64,000 bases of DNA from CAYTZH01 sp964442285 (GCA_964442285.1 CAYTZH010000005.1:62001-126000), one strand, 5' to 3'. Shown: positions 1 through 9,098, counted from the first letter of the stretch. The notes: generated by a model from the sequence alone, not told the origin. Numbers and translations: made by a program.

Positions 1-328
1 GCGCCGTCATGCCGCTCCAGACGGCCAGGCCGAGGGCGATCAGCGAACGCCGGCTCCACAGGTCCGCCAGTCGGCCCAGGGGGATGCCGAAGATCGCGTA
101 GAAGACGGCGAACGCGGTGCCGTACAGGAAGCCGAGCTGGGCGTCGGACAGGCCCAGGTCCGCGCGGATGTCCTCGGCCAGGATCGAGATGATCTGGCGG
201 TCCAGGAAGTTGAACACGTAGACGACGACCAGCACCGCCAGCGTGTAGCGCGCGTAGGCGCCGCCGATGGCGGGGGCGTCCGGGGATCCGGAGGCCGCGG
301 TCGGGTCGACGCTGGGGCGCGCGGGCAT
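1..328 (-). CDS. MFS transporter, N-terminal part (runs off the window)
   Basis: Only the first 109 codons are inside the window, and the frame is still open at base 1. The protein starts with a short polar Pro/Ala-rich cytoplasmic tail. The first membrane helix follows at about residues 28-48 (containing VVVYVFNFLDRQ), then a second helix, then the loop GRLADLWSRRSLI. That loop matches the conserved G-x-L-a-D-r-x-G-r loop between helices 2 and 3 of the major facilitator superfamily. The start is ATG at 328; no good Shine-Dalgarno precedes it. It is divergent from ilvD across only 44 bp. MFS membership is clear from the loop motif. The substrate cannot be told from this fragment; the early FLDRQ resembles Spinster-like and organic-anion carriers. 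Confidence 0.85.
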   Translation of the reverse strand, partial: MPARPSVDPTAASGSPDAPAIGGAYARYTLAVLVVVYVFNFLDRQIISILAEDIRADLGLSDAQLGFLYGTAFAVFYAIFGIPLGRLADLWSRRSLIALGLAVWSGMTA

Positions 329-337
329 CGCGCCCGC

Positions 338-343
338 ATTCTA
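338..343 (-). promoter_or_regulatory. candidate -10 box for the MFS gene
   Basis: On the minus strand TAGAAT lies 9 nt before the ATG at 328, with no Shine-Dalgarno between them. This fits a short-leader or leaderless transcript. No convincing -35 was seen, so the call rests on the box and its spacing only. Confidence 0.3.
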
Positions 344-372
344 CGGTACCTTCCCGGCCCCAAGGAGTTCCG

Positions 373-2058
373 ATGCCGAGTCCGAAGCGCGATCTACCCC
401 GTCCGCGAAGCCGCGAAGTCACCGAGGGACCGGCCCGCGCCCCGGCCCGGGCCATGCTGCGGGCCGTGGGCCTCACCGACGAGGACTTCGAGAAGCCCCA
501 GGTGGGGGTCACGGCTGCCGCCAACGAGGTGACGCCCTGCAACATGAACCTCGCCGCCCAGGCCGACCTGGCCAAGGAGGGCGTGCGCGCGGCCGGCGCG
601 GTGGGGCTGCGCTTCGACACGATCGCCGTCTCCGACGCCATCTCCATGGGGCACGAGGGCATGCACGCCTCCCTGGTCTCCCGGGAGGTGATCGCGGACT
701 CGGTGGAGCTCGTGGCCCAGGCCGAGCGCCTCGACGCCCTCGTCACCATCGCCGGCTGCGACAAGAGCCTGCCGGGCATGCTGATGGCGGCGGCCCGCAC
801 CGACCTGCCTTCGATCTTCCTCTACGGCGGCTCCATCCTGCCCGGCTGCTTCCAGGGGCGCGACGTCAACATCCAGGACGTGTTCGAGGCGGTGGGCGCC
901 CACGCCGCCGGCAAGATGAGCGACGTCGACCTGGCCGAGCTGGAGCGCGCCGCGTGCCCCTCGACGGGCTCCTGCGCGGGCATGTTCACCGCTAACACCA
1001 TGGCGGCCGTGAGCGAGGCCCTGGGCATGGCGCTGCCCGGGTCGGCGTCGGTCCCCAACCCCGATCCGCGCCGCAAGGCGCTGGCCCGCGAGGTGGGTGA
1101 GGCCTGCGTGGAGGCCTTGGCCCGGGACCTGCGGCCGCGGCGCATCCTCACCCGCGCGGCCTTCGAGAACGCCATCAGCCTGGTCATGGCGCTCGGCGGC
1201 TCCACCAACGCGGTGCTCCACCTGCTGGCCATCGCCCACGAGGCGAGGGTGGAGCTCGGTCTCGACGACTTCGACCGCATCAGCCGACGCACCCCCCACC
1301 TCTGCGACCTGCGCCCCTTCGGCAAGTACGTGATGACCGACCTCGACCGGATCGGCGGCGTCCCCGTCATCCTGCGCGAGCTGCTCGACCGCGACCTCGT
1401 GGACGGAGAGGCGTTGACGGTCACCGGGAAGCGGCTCGGGGAGACCCTGGAGGGAGTGGCCTTCCCGGTGGGCCAGGACGTGGTGCACCGGGCCGACGCG
1501 CCGCTCATGCCCGAGGGCGGCATCGTGGTGCTGCGGGGGAACCTCGCGCCCGAGGGCGCGGTGATGAAGACCGCCGGCGGCAACGTGCGTCGGATGGAGG
1601 GCCCGGCCCGGGTCTTCGACGGGGAGCAGGCGGCCTTCGACGCGGTCACCGCCGGCGCGATCCAGCCGGGCAGCGTGATCGTGATCCGCAACGAGGGCCC
1701 CGCCGGAGGGCCGGGGATGCGCGAGATGCTCGCGGTGACGGCTGCCGTGAAGGGGGCCGGTCTGGGCGCCGACGTGGCCCTCATCACCGACGGGCGCTTC
1801 TCCGGCGCCACCCACGGCTACATGGTGGCCCACGTGGCCCCCGAGGCGGTGCGCGACGGGCCGATCGCCGGGCTGCGGGACGGCGACCGCATCACGATCG
1901 ACCCCGCCGAGCGTCGGCTCGAGGTGGCCCTGCCGGAGGTCGAGCTCGCGGAGCGCCGGCGCGGGCTCGAGCCGCCGCCTCCCCGCTTCGAGCGCGGGGC
2001 CATGGCCAAGTACGCCCGGCTGGTGGGAAGCGCCTCACGTGGCGCCGTCTGCGACTGA
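373..2058 (+). CDS. ilvD: dihydroxy-acid dehydratase
   Basis: This is the Fe-S enzyme that dehydrates 2,3-dihydroxy-3-methylbutanoate or -pentanoate to the 2-keto acid in valine, isoleucine and pantothenate synthesis, in the cytoplasm. The 561-residue length is normal for the shorter IlvD type. The three expected cluster cysteines are present: C56 (TPCNMNL), C129 (AGCDKSLPGM) and C201 (STGSCAGMF). The C-terminal domain carries GRFSGATHG, the usual substrate-site motif. ATG 373 follows AAGGAG at 361-366 with good spacing. The gene overlaps pabB by 20 nt, so the two are probably translated from one mRNA. IlvD/EDD relatives that act on sugar acids share these motifs, but length and sequence best fit IlvD. 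Confidence 0.95.
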   Translation: MPSPKRDLPRPRSREVTEGPARAPARAMLRAVGLTDEDFEKPQVGVTAAANEVTPCNMNLAAQADLAKEGVRAAGAVGLRFDTIAVSDAISMGHEGMHASLVSREVIADSVELVAQAERLDALVTIAGCDKSLPGMLMAAARTDLPSIFLYGGSILPGCFQGRDVNIQDVFEAVGAHAAGKMSDVDLAELERAACPSTGSCAGMFTANTMAAVSEALGMALPGSASVPNPDPRRKALAREVGEACVEALARDLRPRRILTRAAFENAISLVMALGGSTNAVLHLLAIAHEARVELGLDDFDRISRRTPHLCDLRPFGKYVMTDLDRIGGVPVILRELLDRDLVDGEALTVTGKRLGETLEGVAFPVGQDVVHRADAPLMPEGGIVVLRGNLAPEGAVMKTAGGNVRRMEGPARVFDGEQAAFDAVTAGAIQPGSVIVIRNEGPAGGPGMREMLAVTAAVKGAGLGADVALITDGRFSGATHGYMVAHVAPEAVRDGPIAGLRDGDRITIDPAERRLEVALPEVELAERRRGLEPPPPRFERGAMAKYARLVGSASRGAVCD

Positions 2059-3658
2059 GGCCACGGCCCGCGTCGTCTCGGCGCACGCGTGGCGTCCGCT
2101 CGCCGGCGCCCGTGATCCCGACGCGCTCCTGGCCCGCCTCGCCTCGCCCCGGTCGCCGGGTGCGCCCGGCGGCGGCCCCCCCGGCGCCCCCGGCACCTGG
2201 CTGCTGGAGAGCACCGCCCGGGACGAGCGCCGGGGCCGCTTCACCCTGCTCGGCGCCGATCCCTACCTGGTGCTCAGCGCCGACGCCCGGGCCCACCGGG
2301 TCGCCCTCGACGTGCGCCGCGATGCGCGACCGGACCTGGCTCCGGGCCGGCGTAGCCTGCGTGCCGAGGCCCTGGCGACGGCGCGCGCGCTGCTGCCGCC
2401 CCCGCCGCCCGACGACGTGCGCGTCCCGTTTCCGTTCGTCGGAGGCGCCGTCGGTGTGCTGGGCTACGAGCTCGCGGAGCAGCTCGCGCCGCTCGCGCCG
2501 CTGCGTCTGCCCGCGCGGGCCCCCGACGACCCGCCCGACCTGACGCTTCTCTACGTCGACTGGCTCGTCGCCCTCGAGGCGGCGACGGGCCGGGCCTGGG
2601 TGAGCGCGCTGGGCTTCGGCCGCACGGCGGCCGAGGCCCGCGGGCGCGCGCACGCGCTGGCCGAGCGGCAGGCCGCCGTCCTGGCGCCGCCGCCGGGGCG
2701 ACTCCGGCGGACGCCACCGCCGGGCCGGCGCGGGTGGACGCCGCAGCCGGCGTCGTTCCCCGTGGCGCTTCCCGCCGTGGACGGGCCCGCGCCGTCGGCT
2801 CATCACGCCGCCGCCTACGAGGCGGCCGTCGCCTTCCTTCTCGAGCGGATCGGCCGCGGCGACCTCTACCAGGCCTGTCTCACGGATCGGACCGACCGCG
2901 ATTTCCGCGGCGACCCCTGGGACCTCTACCGAGCGCTCCGCGACGTGAACCCGGCGCCCTTCGCCGCCTTCCTCGCCCTGCCCCACACCACGGTGGTCTC
3001 GAGCTCGCCGGAGCGCTTCCTGCGGGTCGACCTCGACGGGCGCGTCGAGAGCCGGCCCATCAAGGGCACGCGGCCCCGCGGCGCGACGCCCCGCGCCGAC
3101 GCCGAGGCGGCCCGGGCGCTGCGGACCTCGGCCAAGGACCGCGCCGAGAACCTGATGATCGTCGACCTGGTGCGCAACGACCTGGGCCGCGTCTGCGAGG
3201 TCGGCAGCGTGCGGGTGCCGGAGCTATTCGCCGTGGAGGCCTACGCGAGCGTCTTCCAGCTCGTCTCGACCATCGAGGGCGGGCTGGCGCCCGGTTGCGA
3301 CGCCCTCGACGCGGTGGAGGCGGCCTTCCCGCCCGGCTCCATGACCGGCGCGCCCAAGCGCGCGGCGATGCAGCTGCTGGCCGGGCTGGAGCCGCGTCGC
3401 CGCGGTGTGTACTCGGGTGCGCTCGGGTGGTTCGACCTGCGGGGCAGCGCGGACCTATCCGTCGTGATCCGCACGCTGCTGGTGGTCGGCGACCAGGTTC
3501 GGCTGCACGCCGGCGGCGGGATCGTGGCGGATTCGGATCCCCGGGACGAGTACGCCGAGCGCTGGGACAAGCTCCGGGCGCTGGAGGCCGCCCTGGCGCG
3601 GGTTTCTCGCCGTCCGCCGGCGGACGACGCCGCGGGTGCCGGGCGGAGCGGGTCCTAG
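2039..3658 (+). CDS. pabB: aminodeoxychorismate synthase component I
   Basis: This chorismate-utilising enzyme converts chorismate plus ammonia to 4-amino-4-deoxychorismate, the p-aminobenzoate/folate branch. The 539-residue protein has a variable N-terminal domain, about residues 1-230, with Pro/Arg-rich inserts. A chorismate-binding domain follows, with SRPIKGTRPRG, KDRAENLMIVDLVRNDLGR, PGSMTGAPK and the terminal GGGIVADSDP block. The lysine of PIKGT (K342) marks PabB; anthranilate synthase TrpE has alanine there. The start is GTG at 2039, inside the end of ilvD. No PabA amidotransferase or PabC lyase lies next to it, so the glutaminase partner must be elsewhere. TrpE or another MST-family enzyme is the alternative but is less likely. 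Confidence 0.88.
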   Translation: MAPSATEATARVVSAHAWRPLAGARDPDALLARLASPRSPGAPGGGPPGAPGTWLLESTARDERRGRFTLLGADPYLVLSADARAHRVALDVRRDARPDLAPGRRSLRAEALATARALLPPPPPDDVRVPFPFVGGAVGVLGYELAEQLAPLAPLRLPARAPDDPPDLTLLYVDWLVALEAATGRAWVSALGFGRTAAEARGRAHALAERQAAVLAPPPGRLRRTPPPGRRGWTPQPASFPVALPAVDGPAPSAHHAAAYEAAVAFLLERIGRGDLYQACLTDRTDRDFRGDPWDLYRALRDVNPAPFAAFLALPHTTVVSSSPERFLRVDLDGRVESRPIKGTRPRGATPRADAEAARALRTSAKDRAENLMIVDLVRNDLGRVCEVGSVRVPELFAVEAYASVFQLVSTIEGGLAPGCDALDAVEAAFPPGSMTGAPKRAAMQLLAGLEPRRRGVYSGALGWFDLRGSADLSVVIRTLLVVGDQVRLHAGGGIVADSDPRDEYAERWDKLRALEAALARVSRRPPADDAAGAGRSGS

Positions 3659-3660
3659 CC

Positions 3661-4353
3661 GTGCGGATCCTCTACGTCGAAGACGACCCCAGCGCGCGCG
3701 AGTTCATCGAGAAGGGCCTGGCGGAGGCGGGCTTCCAGGTGGACGTCGCGGCCGACGGCGACGCCGGGCTCGCCCGGGCCTCCTCCGTCGCGTACGACCT
3801 CCTGATCCTGGACGTCATGCTGCCCGGGCGCGACGGCATGCAGCTCCTCCGCGAGCTGCGCGAGGCCGCCGACGAGACGCCGGTGCTCTTCCTCTCGGCC
3901 CGGGGCGAGGCGAGCGACCGCATCCGCGGCCTCAACCTGGGGGCCGACGACTACCTCACCAAGCCCTTCGCCTTCGGGGAGCTGCTCGCCCGCATCCGGG
4001 CCATCGCGCGGCGCCGCCTGGGCGAGCCGGCCGACGGCCGCATCGAGGTGGAGGATCTCGTGCTCGACGTGCAGCGCCACACCGTCGAGCGTGGCGGTCG
4101 CGCCATCGACCTGACTCCCAAGGAGTTCCTGCTCCTCGAGTACCTGATCCGCAATGCAGGCCAGGTGGTGTCCCGGGCGATGATCACCGAGAAGGTCTGG
4201 GGCCACAGCTTCGAGAGCTACTCGAACCTGATCGACGTCCACATCAATCACCTGCGCAAGAAGATGGACCGGGGCTTCGACCCCAAGCTGCTCCACACGG
4301 TGAAGGGCGTCGGCTACTTCCTCGGCCGCCGCGAGCGGTCCGGAGGCGACTGA
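3661..4353 (+). CDS. OmpR/PhoB-family response regulator
   Basis: This 230-residue two-component regulator has a receiver domain at about 1-115, with acidic pocket D8/D9, phosphoacceptor D51 (LLILDVMLPG) and the LTKPF lysine. A winged-helix DNA-binding domain follows at about 130-225, containing LTPKEFLLLEYL and HTVKGVGYFL. The overall pattern is that of CusR/CopR-like regulators, which often answer metal stress, but no copper or efflux gene is beside it. The start is GTG at 3661, two bases after the pabB stop. The histidine kinase gene begins directly after the stop codon at 4354, so the pair is certainly co-expressed. The signal is unknown. Confidence 0.93.
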   Translation: MRILYVEDDPSAREFIEKGLAEAGFQVDVAADGDAGLARASSVAYDLLILDVMLPGRDGMQLLRELREAADETPVLFLSARGEASDRIRGLNLGADDYLTKPFAFGELLARIRAIARRRLGEPADGRIEVEDLVLDVQRHTVERGGRAIDLTPKEFLLLEYLIRNAGQVVSRAMITEKVWGHSFESYSNLIDVHINHLRKKMDRGFDPKLLHTVKGVGYFLGRRERSGGD

Positions 4354-5748
4354 GTGCGGCTGCGACCGCCCTCCATCGGGCTGCAGTGGGCGCTCCGCTA
4401 CGCCCTGGCCACCCTGCTCGCCATCTCGCTCTTCTCCCTCTACGTGTACCGCCGGGTCGAGCGGCGCCTGGAGCGCGAGGCCGAGCTGGTCGCCTCCTAC
4501 CCCGCCCGCAACGTCAGCGAGGCCGTGCGCCGCTACGGCGACGACCTCGGCCGCATGGAGGAGCTGATCGACCGCGAGGTCCGCGCTGCCGACCCCGATC
4601 TGCGACTCGGGATCCAGCTCTACGATGCCGAGGGCCGGCTGGTGGTGAGCCGCGGCGTGCTCGAGGAGGCGGATCTTCCCCTTCACCCGAGCGTCCGCGC
4701 CGGCCATCGCAACTGGGTGTTCTTCGAGGCCGATCTCCCCGGCAGCGCCCCGTACTATGTGGTGGCCACGGCGCCGGGCGACCACTTCCTCCAGGTCGCC
4801 ATCTACGGGCGGACCTTCGCCCGCCACCTGGACTTCATCGCCGACGGATTCCTGCTCGGCCTGCCGGTGGCCCTCCTGCTCACGGTCGGACTCGGCTGGC
4901 TCCTGGCCCGGGGCAGCCTGCGGCCGATCGCGCGCATCACGGGCACCGCCCGGCGCATCGGGACGTCGAGCCTGGACGCCGAGGTCCCGACCACCGGGTC
5001 CGGCGACGAGCTGGACCAGCTCGCGGTGACCCTGAACGACATGTTGTCGCGCATCCGCGAGAGCGTCGATCGCATGCGCCGCTTCGCCGGCGACGCCGCC
5101 CACGAGCTGCGGACGCCGCTGGCCGCCCTGCGCAGCCAGATCGAGGTGACCCTGGAGAAGGAGCGCACGCCCGAGGAGCACGCCCGGCTTCTCGAGCGGC
5201 TGCTGGAGGAGGTGGAGCGGCTCTCGACCGGGGTGGATGCGCTGCTGCGGCTGGCGCGGTCCGAGGCCGGCGTCCAGCCCGAGCGCCGCCAGGTGGTCGG
5301 CCTGCACGAGCTGGTGGAGACGGTGGTCGACTTCTTCGGGCCCCTGGCGGAGGAGCGCGGCCTCTCCCTCGAGCTCACCCGGGGCGCCGAGGGGAAGGTG
5401 GCGGGAGACCCGGCCTGGCTCCAGCAGCTGTTCGCCAACCTGCTGCACAACGCCATCAAGTTCACGCCGTCCGGCGGCTCCGTCCGGGTGGACGTGGGGG
5501 AGGACGTCGAGGGCGGGGGGCTCGTCGTGCAAGTGCGCGACACGGGGATCGGCATCCCCGCCGAGGAGCAGGGCCGGGTGTTCGAGCGCTTCCACAAGCT
5601 CGATGCCTCCCGCTCGGCCGAGGGGTTCGGCCTGGGGCTGTCCCTGGTGCGCGAGCTGGCGCGGGCCCACGGAGGCGACGTGGGCGTGGAGAGCGAGCCG
5701 GGGGAGGGCTCCACCTTCCGGGTCTGGCTGCCCCGAGCCGAGGACTGA
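4354..5748 (+). CDS. sensor histidine kinase, CusS-like
   Basis: This 464-residue membrane kinase is the partner of the regulator just upstream. One helix lies near residues 10-30 and a second at about 163-185. Between them is a periplasmic sensor region of about 130 residues. A HAMP linker follows, then the dimerisation helix with phospho-accepting H250 in DAAHELRTPL. The catalytic domain has N (HNAIKF), G1 (RDTGIGI), F (VFERFHKLD) and G2 (GFGLGLSLV) boxes. All catalytic motifs look intact. The GTG start abuts the regulator's stop codon. The architecture is that of the heavy-metal sensor kinase family, but the ligand cannot be read from the sequence. It ends 12 nt from the convergent cyclase gene. 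Confidence 0.93.
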   Translation: MRLRPPSIGLQWALRYALATLLAISLFSLYVYRRVERRLEREAELVASYPARNVSEAVRRYGDDLGRMEELIDREVRAADPDLRLGIQLYDAEGRLVVSRGVLEEADLPLHPSVRAGHRNWVFFEADLPGSAPYYVVATAPGDHFLQVAIYGRTFARHLDFIADGFLLGLPVALLLTVGLGWLLARGSLRPIARITGTARRIGTSSLDAEVPTTGSGDELDQLAVTLNDMLSRIRESVDRMRRFAGDAAHELRTPLAALRSQIEVTLEKERTPEEHARLLERLLEEVERLSTGVDALLRLARSEAGVQPERRQVVGLHELVETVVDFFGPLAEERGLSLELTRGAEGKVAGDPAWLQQLFANLLHNAIKFTPSGGSVRVDVGEDVEGGGLVVQVRDTGIGIPAEEQGRVFERFHKLDASRSAEGFGLGLSLVRELARAHGGDVGVESEPGEGSTFRVWLPRAED

Positions 5749-5760
5749 CGCCGTCGCGGC

Positions 5761-7992
5761 CTACTTGGTCTCGAAGGCCCAGACGCCGTCCCAGTCTGCG
5801 GGCGGCTCGGCCCGGAGTCGGCCCACGCGTTCCAGCAGCAGGTCGCAGGCGCGGTCTTCGCCGCGCACGGCGCGCGCGTGGCGCAGGGCCGATTCCGCCG
5901 CCTCGAAGCGCCCTGCCCGGTACGCCTGCAGGCCCGCGGCGTAGGCCTCGAGCCAGTCCTTCTCGTCGCCCTCGGGACCCCGCCGACCCAGCAGCTCGCA
6001 GATCTCCACCGGCTCGTGGCGGCCCTTCACCCGGATGCAGTCCAGGGGCCGCACCAGGAATCCCTCGGGCAGCCGGTCCACCAGGTCCTGGCTGGCGATG
6101 ATCTGGGCGCCGTACTGCTTGGTGATGCCCTCGAGGCGGGAGCAGAGGTTCACGCCGTCGCCGGAGACCGTGTAGTCGAAGCGCAGGGCGCTGCCCATCT
6201 TGCCCACGTTGACCTCGGCCGCGTGGATCCCGATCCCCACCTGGAGCCGGTCGGCTCCGGGCAGGTCGCCGCGGGTCTCGCGGATCCGGGCGATCGCCTC
6301 CTGCATCGCCAGGGCCGCCTCGGCCGCGTGGCGGGGATGGTCCTCCACCGGCAGGGGGGCGCCCCAGAACGCGACGATCGCGTCGCCGATGTACTTGTCG
6401 AGGGTGCCCCGGCTGGCGAAGAGGATCTCGGTCATCGGGGTGAGGTATTCGTTCAGGAGGCGGGTGGTGTTCTCGGGCCCGAGCTCCTCGGACAGGGTGG
6501 TGAAGCCGCGGATGTCGCTGAAGAGCAGGCTCAGGTCGCGGCGGCGTCCGCCCAGCACGAACTCGTCCGGGTTGCGGATCATCTCGTCGACGACCACCGG
6601 CGGCACGAAGGTCGCGAAGGTGTTGCGGATCCAGCGGGCCTGGGCCTCCTCGCTGGCCAGCCGGGTCGCGGTCATGGCCACGTACATGGCGCCCACCGCG
6701 AGCATCGGGAAGGTCAGGTTCAGCATCAGCCCGTGCTCGATGAAGGCGTACACCGCGCCGCCCACCACGGCCGCCAGGAGCAGCACCGAGAAGACCAGGC
6801 CCGGGACCGCGCCCCGCAGCCGCGGCACGGCCACCCCGGTGAGGAGCCCGAGCGCCAGCACCAGGGCGAGCTCGGCGTACAGCAGCCCGTCTGAGCGGCG
6901 CAGCACATCGCCCGCCAGCATGTTGTCCAGGACCGTGGCGTGCACCTCGACCCCCGGCGCCACGTTCGTGAACGGGCTCGCGTAGACGTCCTGGATGCCC
7001 ACCTCGGTGGCGCCGATGATGGCGACGGCGCCCTCCACCGCGGCGGCGTCGAAGTCGCCCCGCAGCACGTCGACCGCCGAGAGCTGGCGGAACGTGCGCG
7101 GCGGCCCCCGGTAGTTCACGAGCACGCGCCCGCCCTCGTCGACCGGCACCAAGGCGTCGGCCACGCGCAGACCCCGGACGAAGCCCTGGGTGTCCCAGAT
7201 CAGTGCGGCCTTCTTGCCGATCACCAGCTCGTAGAGCGCGAGGGAGAGCGACTTGTAGAAGTCGTCGCCGCAGCGGGCGAGCAGCTGGGCCCGGCGGACC
7301 ACGCCGTCGATGTCCGGGCGGGCGTTGAAGAAGCCCATGCGCCGGGTCGCGCGGGAGAAGCGCTCCAGGTTGGTCTCCACCGACGAGCAGCGCAGGAAGG
7401 GCGCCGGCTGCATCTCGGGCGGCACGCGGGTGACGACCCGCGACTTGCGCACGAGGGGCAGGGCCTCCGCCAGGGGGCGGTCGCTGCCCTCGCCCTCCAC
7501 GCCCACGTCCTGGAGCGTGCGGAAGAAGTAGCCGAGCACGACCCGGTCCGAGTCGCGGATCGCGGCCTCAAGACGCGCGTCGGTGTCACTGCTGGCGATG
7601 ACGGAGTCGAGGGCCGGCAGCACGCGGCGGGCCTCCCCGCCGGACGTCGTGAGGTCCGCCGCCGCCTCGCGCAGGACGGCCACCTCGGGCGGGGTCTCCG
7701 GCTCGCTGAAGACCACGTCGAAGCCGAGGGCCGCGACGCCGGCCTCGCTCAGGCGGTCGATCACCCCGGCGAGGACGCTTCGCCGCCAGGGCCAGCGCCC
7801 CAGCTCATCGACGCTCCGGGCGTCGATGGCCACGATCAGGACCGGCGCGCGAGGGGCCTCGGCGCCTCGGACCCGGAACCGCCAGTCGTGGAGCTGGTAC
7901 TCGACGCGCTCGAGGAGCTGGGGGCGCCAGGCGAAGAGCCCGGTCACGGCCGCCAGGACGGCTGCGCCGACCAGCCAGTGGAGCCGCTTCAC
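5761..7992 (-). CDS. CHASE2-domain class III adenylate cyclase
   Basis: This 743-residue membrane cyclase is predicted to make cAMP in response to an extracytoplasmic signal. An N-terminal helix (about 5-22) is followed by a long periplasmic CHASE2 domain (about 30-350; opening motifs LLERVEYQLHDWRFR and IDARSVDELG). A cluster of three membrane helices lies at about 370-450. The cyclase domain is at about 490-680. It keeps both metal aspartates (FSDIRGF and GDAIVAFWG), the lysine of LDKYIGD that favours ATP, and GDGVNLCSRLE with the transition-state Asn and Arg. A helical TPR-like tail (about 680-740) ends the protein. It is the last gene of a FecR/TPR-barrel set, downstream of a strong hairpin that may reduce its expression. 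Confidence 0.92.
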   Translation of the reverse strand: MKRLHWLVGAAVLAAVTGLFAWRPQLLERVEYQLHDWRFRVRGAEAPRAPVLIVAIDARSVDELGRWPWRRSVLAGVIDRLSEAGVAALGFDVVFSEPETPPEVAVLREAAADLTTSGGEARRVLPALDSVIASSDTDARLEAAIRDSDRVVLGYFFRTLQDVGVEGEGSDRPLAEALPLVRKSRVVTRVPPEMQPAPFLRCSSVETNLERFSRATRRMGFFNARPDIDGVVRRAQLLARCGDDFYKSLSLALYELVIGKKAALIWDTQGFVRGLRVADALVPVDEGGRVLVNYRGPPRTFRQLSAVDVLRGDFDAAAVEGAVAIIGATEVGIQDVYASPFTNVAPGVEVHATVLDNMLAGDVLRRSDGLLYAELALVLALGLLTGVAVPRLRGAVPGLVFSVLLLAAVVGGAVYAFIEHGLMLNLTFPMLAVGAMYVAMTATRLASEEAQARWIRNTFATFVPPVVVDEMIRNPDEFVLGGRRRDLSLLFSDIRGFTTLSEELGPENTTRLLNEYLTPMTEILFASRGTLDKYIGDAIVAFWGAPLPVEDHPRHAAEAALAMQEAIARIRETRGDLPGADRLQVGIGIHAAEVNVGKMGSALRFDYTVSGDGVNLCSRLEGITKQYGAQIIASQDLVDRLPEGFLVRPLDCIRVKGRHEPVEICELLGRRGPEGDEKDWLEAYAAGLQAYRAGRFEAAESALRHARAVRGEDRACDLLLERVGRLRAEPPADWDGVWAFETK

Positions 7993-8041
7993 GAGTCCTC
8001 CTCCGTGCTCGGAGCGTCGGCTGCGCGCGCCCGGAACGCAA

Positions 8042-8073
8042 GAGCCGCCCCCGGCTCAAGCCGGGAGCGGCTC
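8042..8073 (-). terminator. strong hairpin between the FecR and cyclase genes
   Basis: Arms 8042-8056 and 8059-8073 pair over 15 bp with one mismatch and a 2-nt loop. On the minus strand the stem is followed by CTTGCGTT rather than a full U-tract. It lies after the FecR gene and 50 bp before the cyclase start, so it could act as a partial terminator or as an mRNA stability element. Confidence 0.45.
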
Positions 8074-8105
8074 CGCAGCGTCGCGTCGACAGACCCTCGG
8101 GCCGG

Positions 8106-9056
8106 TCAGTCCTGCGGGGTCACCGTGCCGGTGCCCACGCCCGGCAGCACCGGGTCCACCGGACCGGTGCCCACGCCCGGCAGCGTCGGGGTCGGATCCA
8201 TCGGCGGCGGGTCCATCGGCGGATCCATCATCGGCGGGTCCATCATCGGCGGATCCATCATGTCGTTGCCGGGGACGAACTCGCCCGGGTCGTCGATGAC
8301 GATGTCGGGATCGATGTCCACGTTGATGTCGGGGCCCACCGGACCCGTGCCGACGCCGGGGAGCAGGGCGGTGCTGGAGCTCACCACCGTGGTCGTGGTC
8401 GAGGCCACGCGGCTGCGGGGCTGACCCACCGGGGTCAGGTCCGGCCGGATCTCCGCCGGCTCGGGGGAGGCCTTCGGCAGGATCTTGGTGCAGGTTCCGA
8501 TGGCCGGCTCGTAGACGCCCGACACGTTCGGGTCGTTGCTCGCCACGTCCACCTCGCCCGCCAGCACACAGATGAAGGTGTAGATCTCACCGACGTCGTC
8601 GAGCACCCAGGCCACCCACTCGGTGCCCTTCACGCCGATCACCGCGGTGGGCGTGTGCATCTCGAGGCGGGTGGTGCCGCCGAAGGCCTGGCCCACCCGG
8701 GTCCGCACGTGACCCGACAGCAGGTTCACCCGGGAGGCCTGGCGGGTGGCGGCCGAGCCCACGACCAGCTCGTCGACCTCGAGCTCGGTCTCCTCGTCCA
8801 GGGTGATCACCGTGTCGTCCACCAGCACCAGCTTGGCCAGGGAGTCACGGCCAGTCCGGACCACGTCCCCCAGCTCGATCTCGCTGTCGCGGGTCGCCGC
8901 GCTCCAGGAGGCGGCGCCGCCGCTGCGGATCTCGACGTCGCCTTCGGTGACGGCCAGGAAGCCGACCGGCTCGGCGGCCGCGGCACCGGGCAGCAGGCAG
9001 AAGGCGGCGAGCGCGAGCGCGCTTGCCAGCCGGAGCTGCGTGTTGGAGAGATTCAT
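8106..9056 (-). CDS. FecR-domain secreted protein with repetitive Pro/Met/Asp tail
   Basis: This 316-residue protein has a signal peptide (about 1-28, ending AAAAEP). A FecR domain follows at about 35-190, recognisable by GDVVRTGRDSLAKL, VNLLSGHVRTRVG and HTPTAVIGVKGTEW. FecR domains are beta-rich periplasmic modules that in iron signalling connect an outer-membrane receptor to an inner-membrane sigma regulator. This one has no membrane helix besides the signal. The C-terminal 110 residues are low complexity: three MMDPP units and copies of GVGTGPV or GVGTGTV. It lies between the TPR-barrel gene and the CHASE2 cyclase gene, and I infer a role in passing an envelope signal to the CHASE2 domain. 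The start is ATG at 9056. Confidence 0.88.
   Translation of the reverse strand: MNLSNTQLRLASALALAAFCLLPGAAAAEPVGFLAVTEGDVEIRSGGAASWSAATRDSEIELGDVVRTGRDSLAKLVLVDDTVITLDEETELEVDELVVGSAATRQASRVNLLSGHVRTRVGQAFGGTTRLEMHTPTAVIGVKGTEWVAWVLDDVGEIYTFICVLAGEVDVASNDPNVSGVYEPAIGTCTKILPKASPEPAEIRPDLTPVGQPRSRVASTTTTVVSSSTALLPGVGTGPVGPDINVDIDPDIVIDDPGEFVPGNDMMDPPMMDPPMMDPPMDPPPMDPTPTLPGVGTGPVDPVLPGVGTGTVTPQD
8195..8262. repeat. short tandem repeats coding the FecR-protein tail
   Basis: Units of 12-15 bp related to ATCATCGGCGGATCC (plus-strand reading) repeat four to five times and encode the MMDPP/MDPP peptide repeats. Units differ by single bases and by loss of one codon, as expected for slippage-prone DNA. 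Confidence 0.75.
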
Positions 9057-9098
9057 CCTCGTGTCCTCCCGAGGGCTTCTGGGTGTAGTGGTAGTCCC

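Noticed and set aside
3655..5670. Long minus-strand open frame (671 codons) opposite the two-component genes
   Set aside because: Shadow of the response regulator and kinase genes; His/Gln/Glu-rich composition typical of antisense frames in GC-rich DNA and no recognisable motif.
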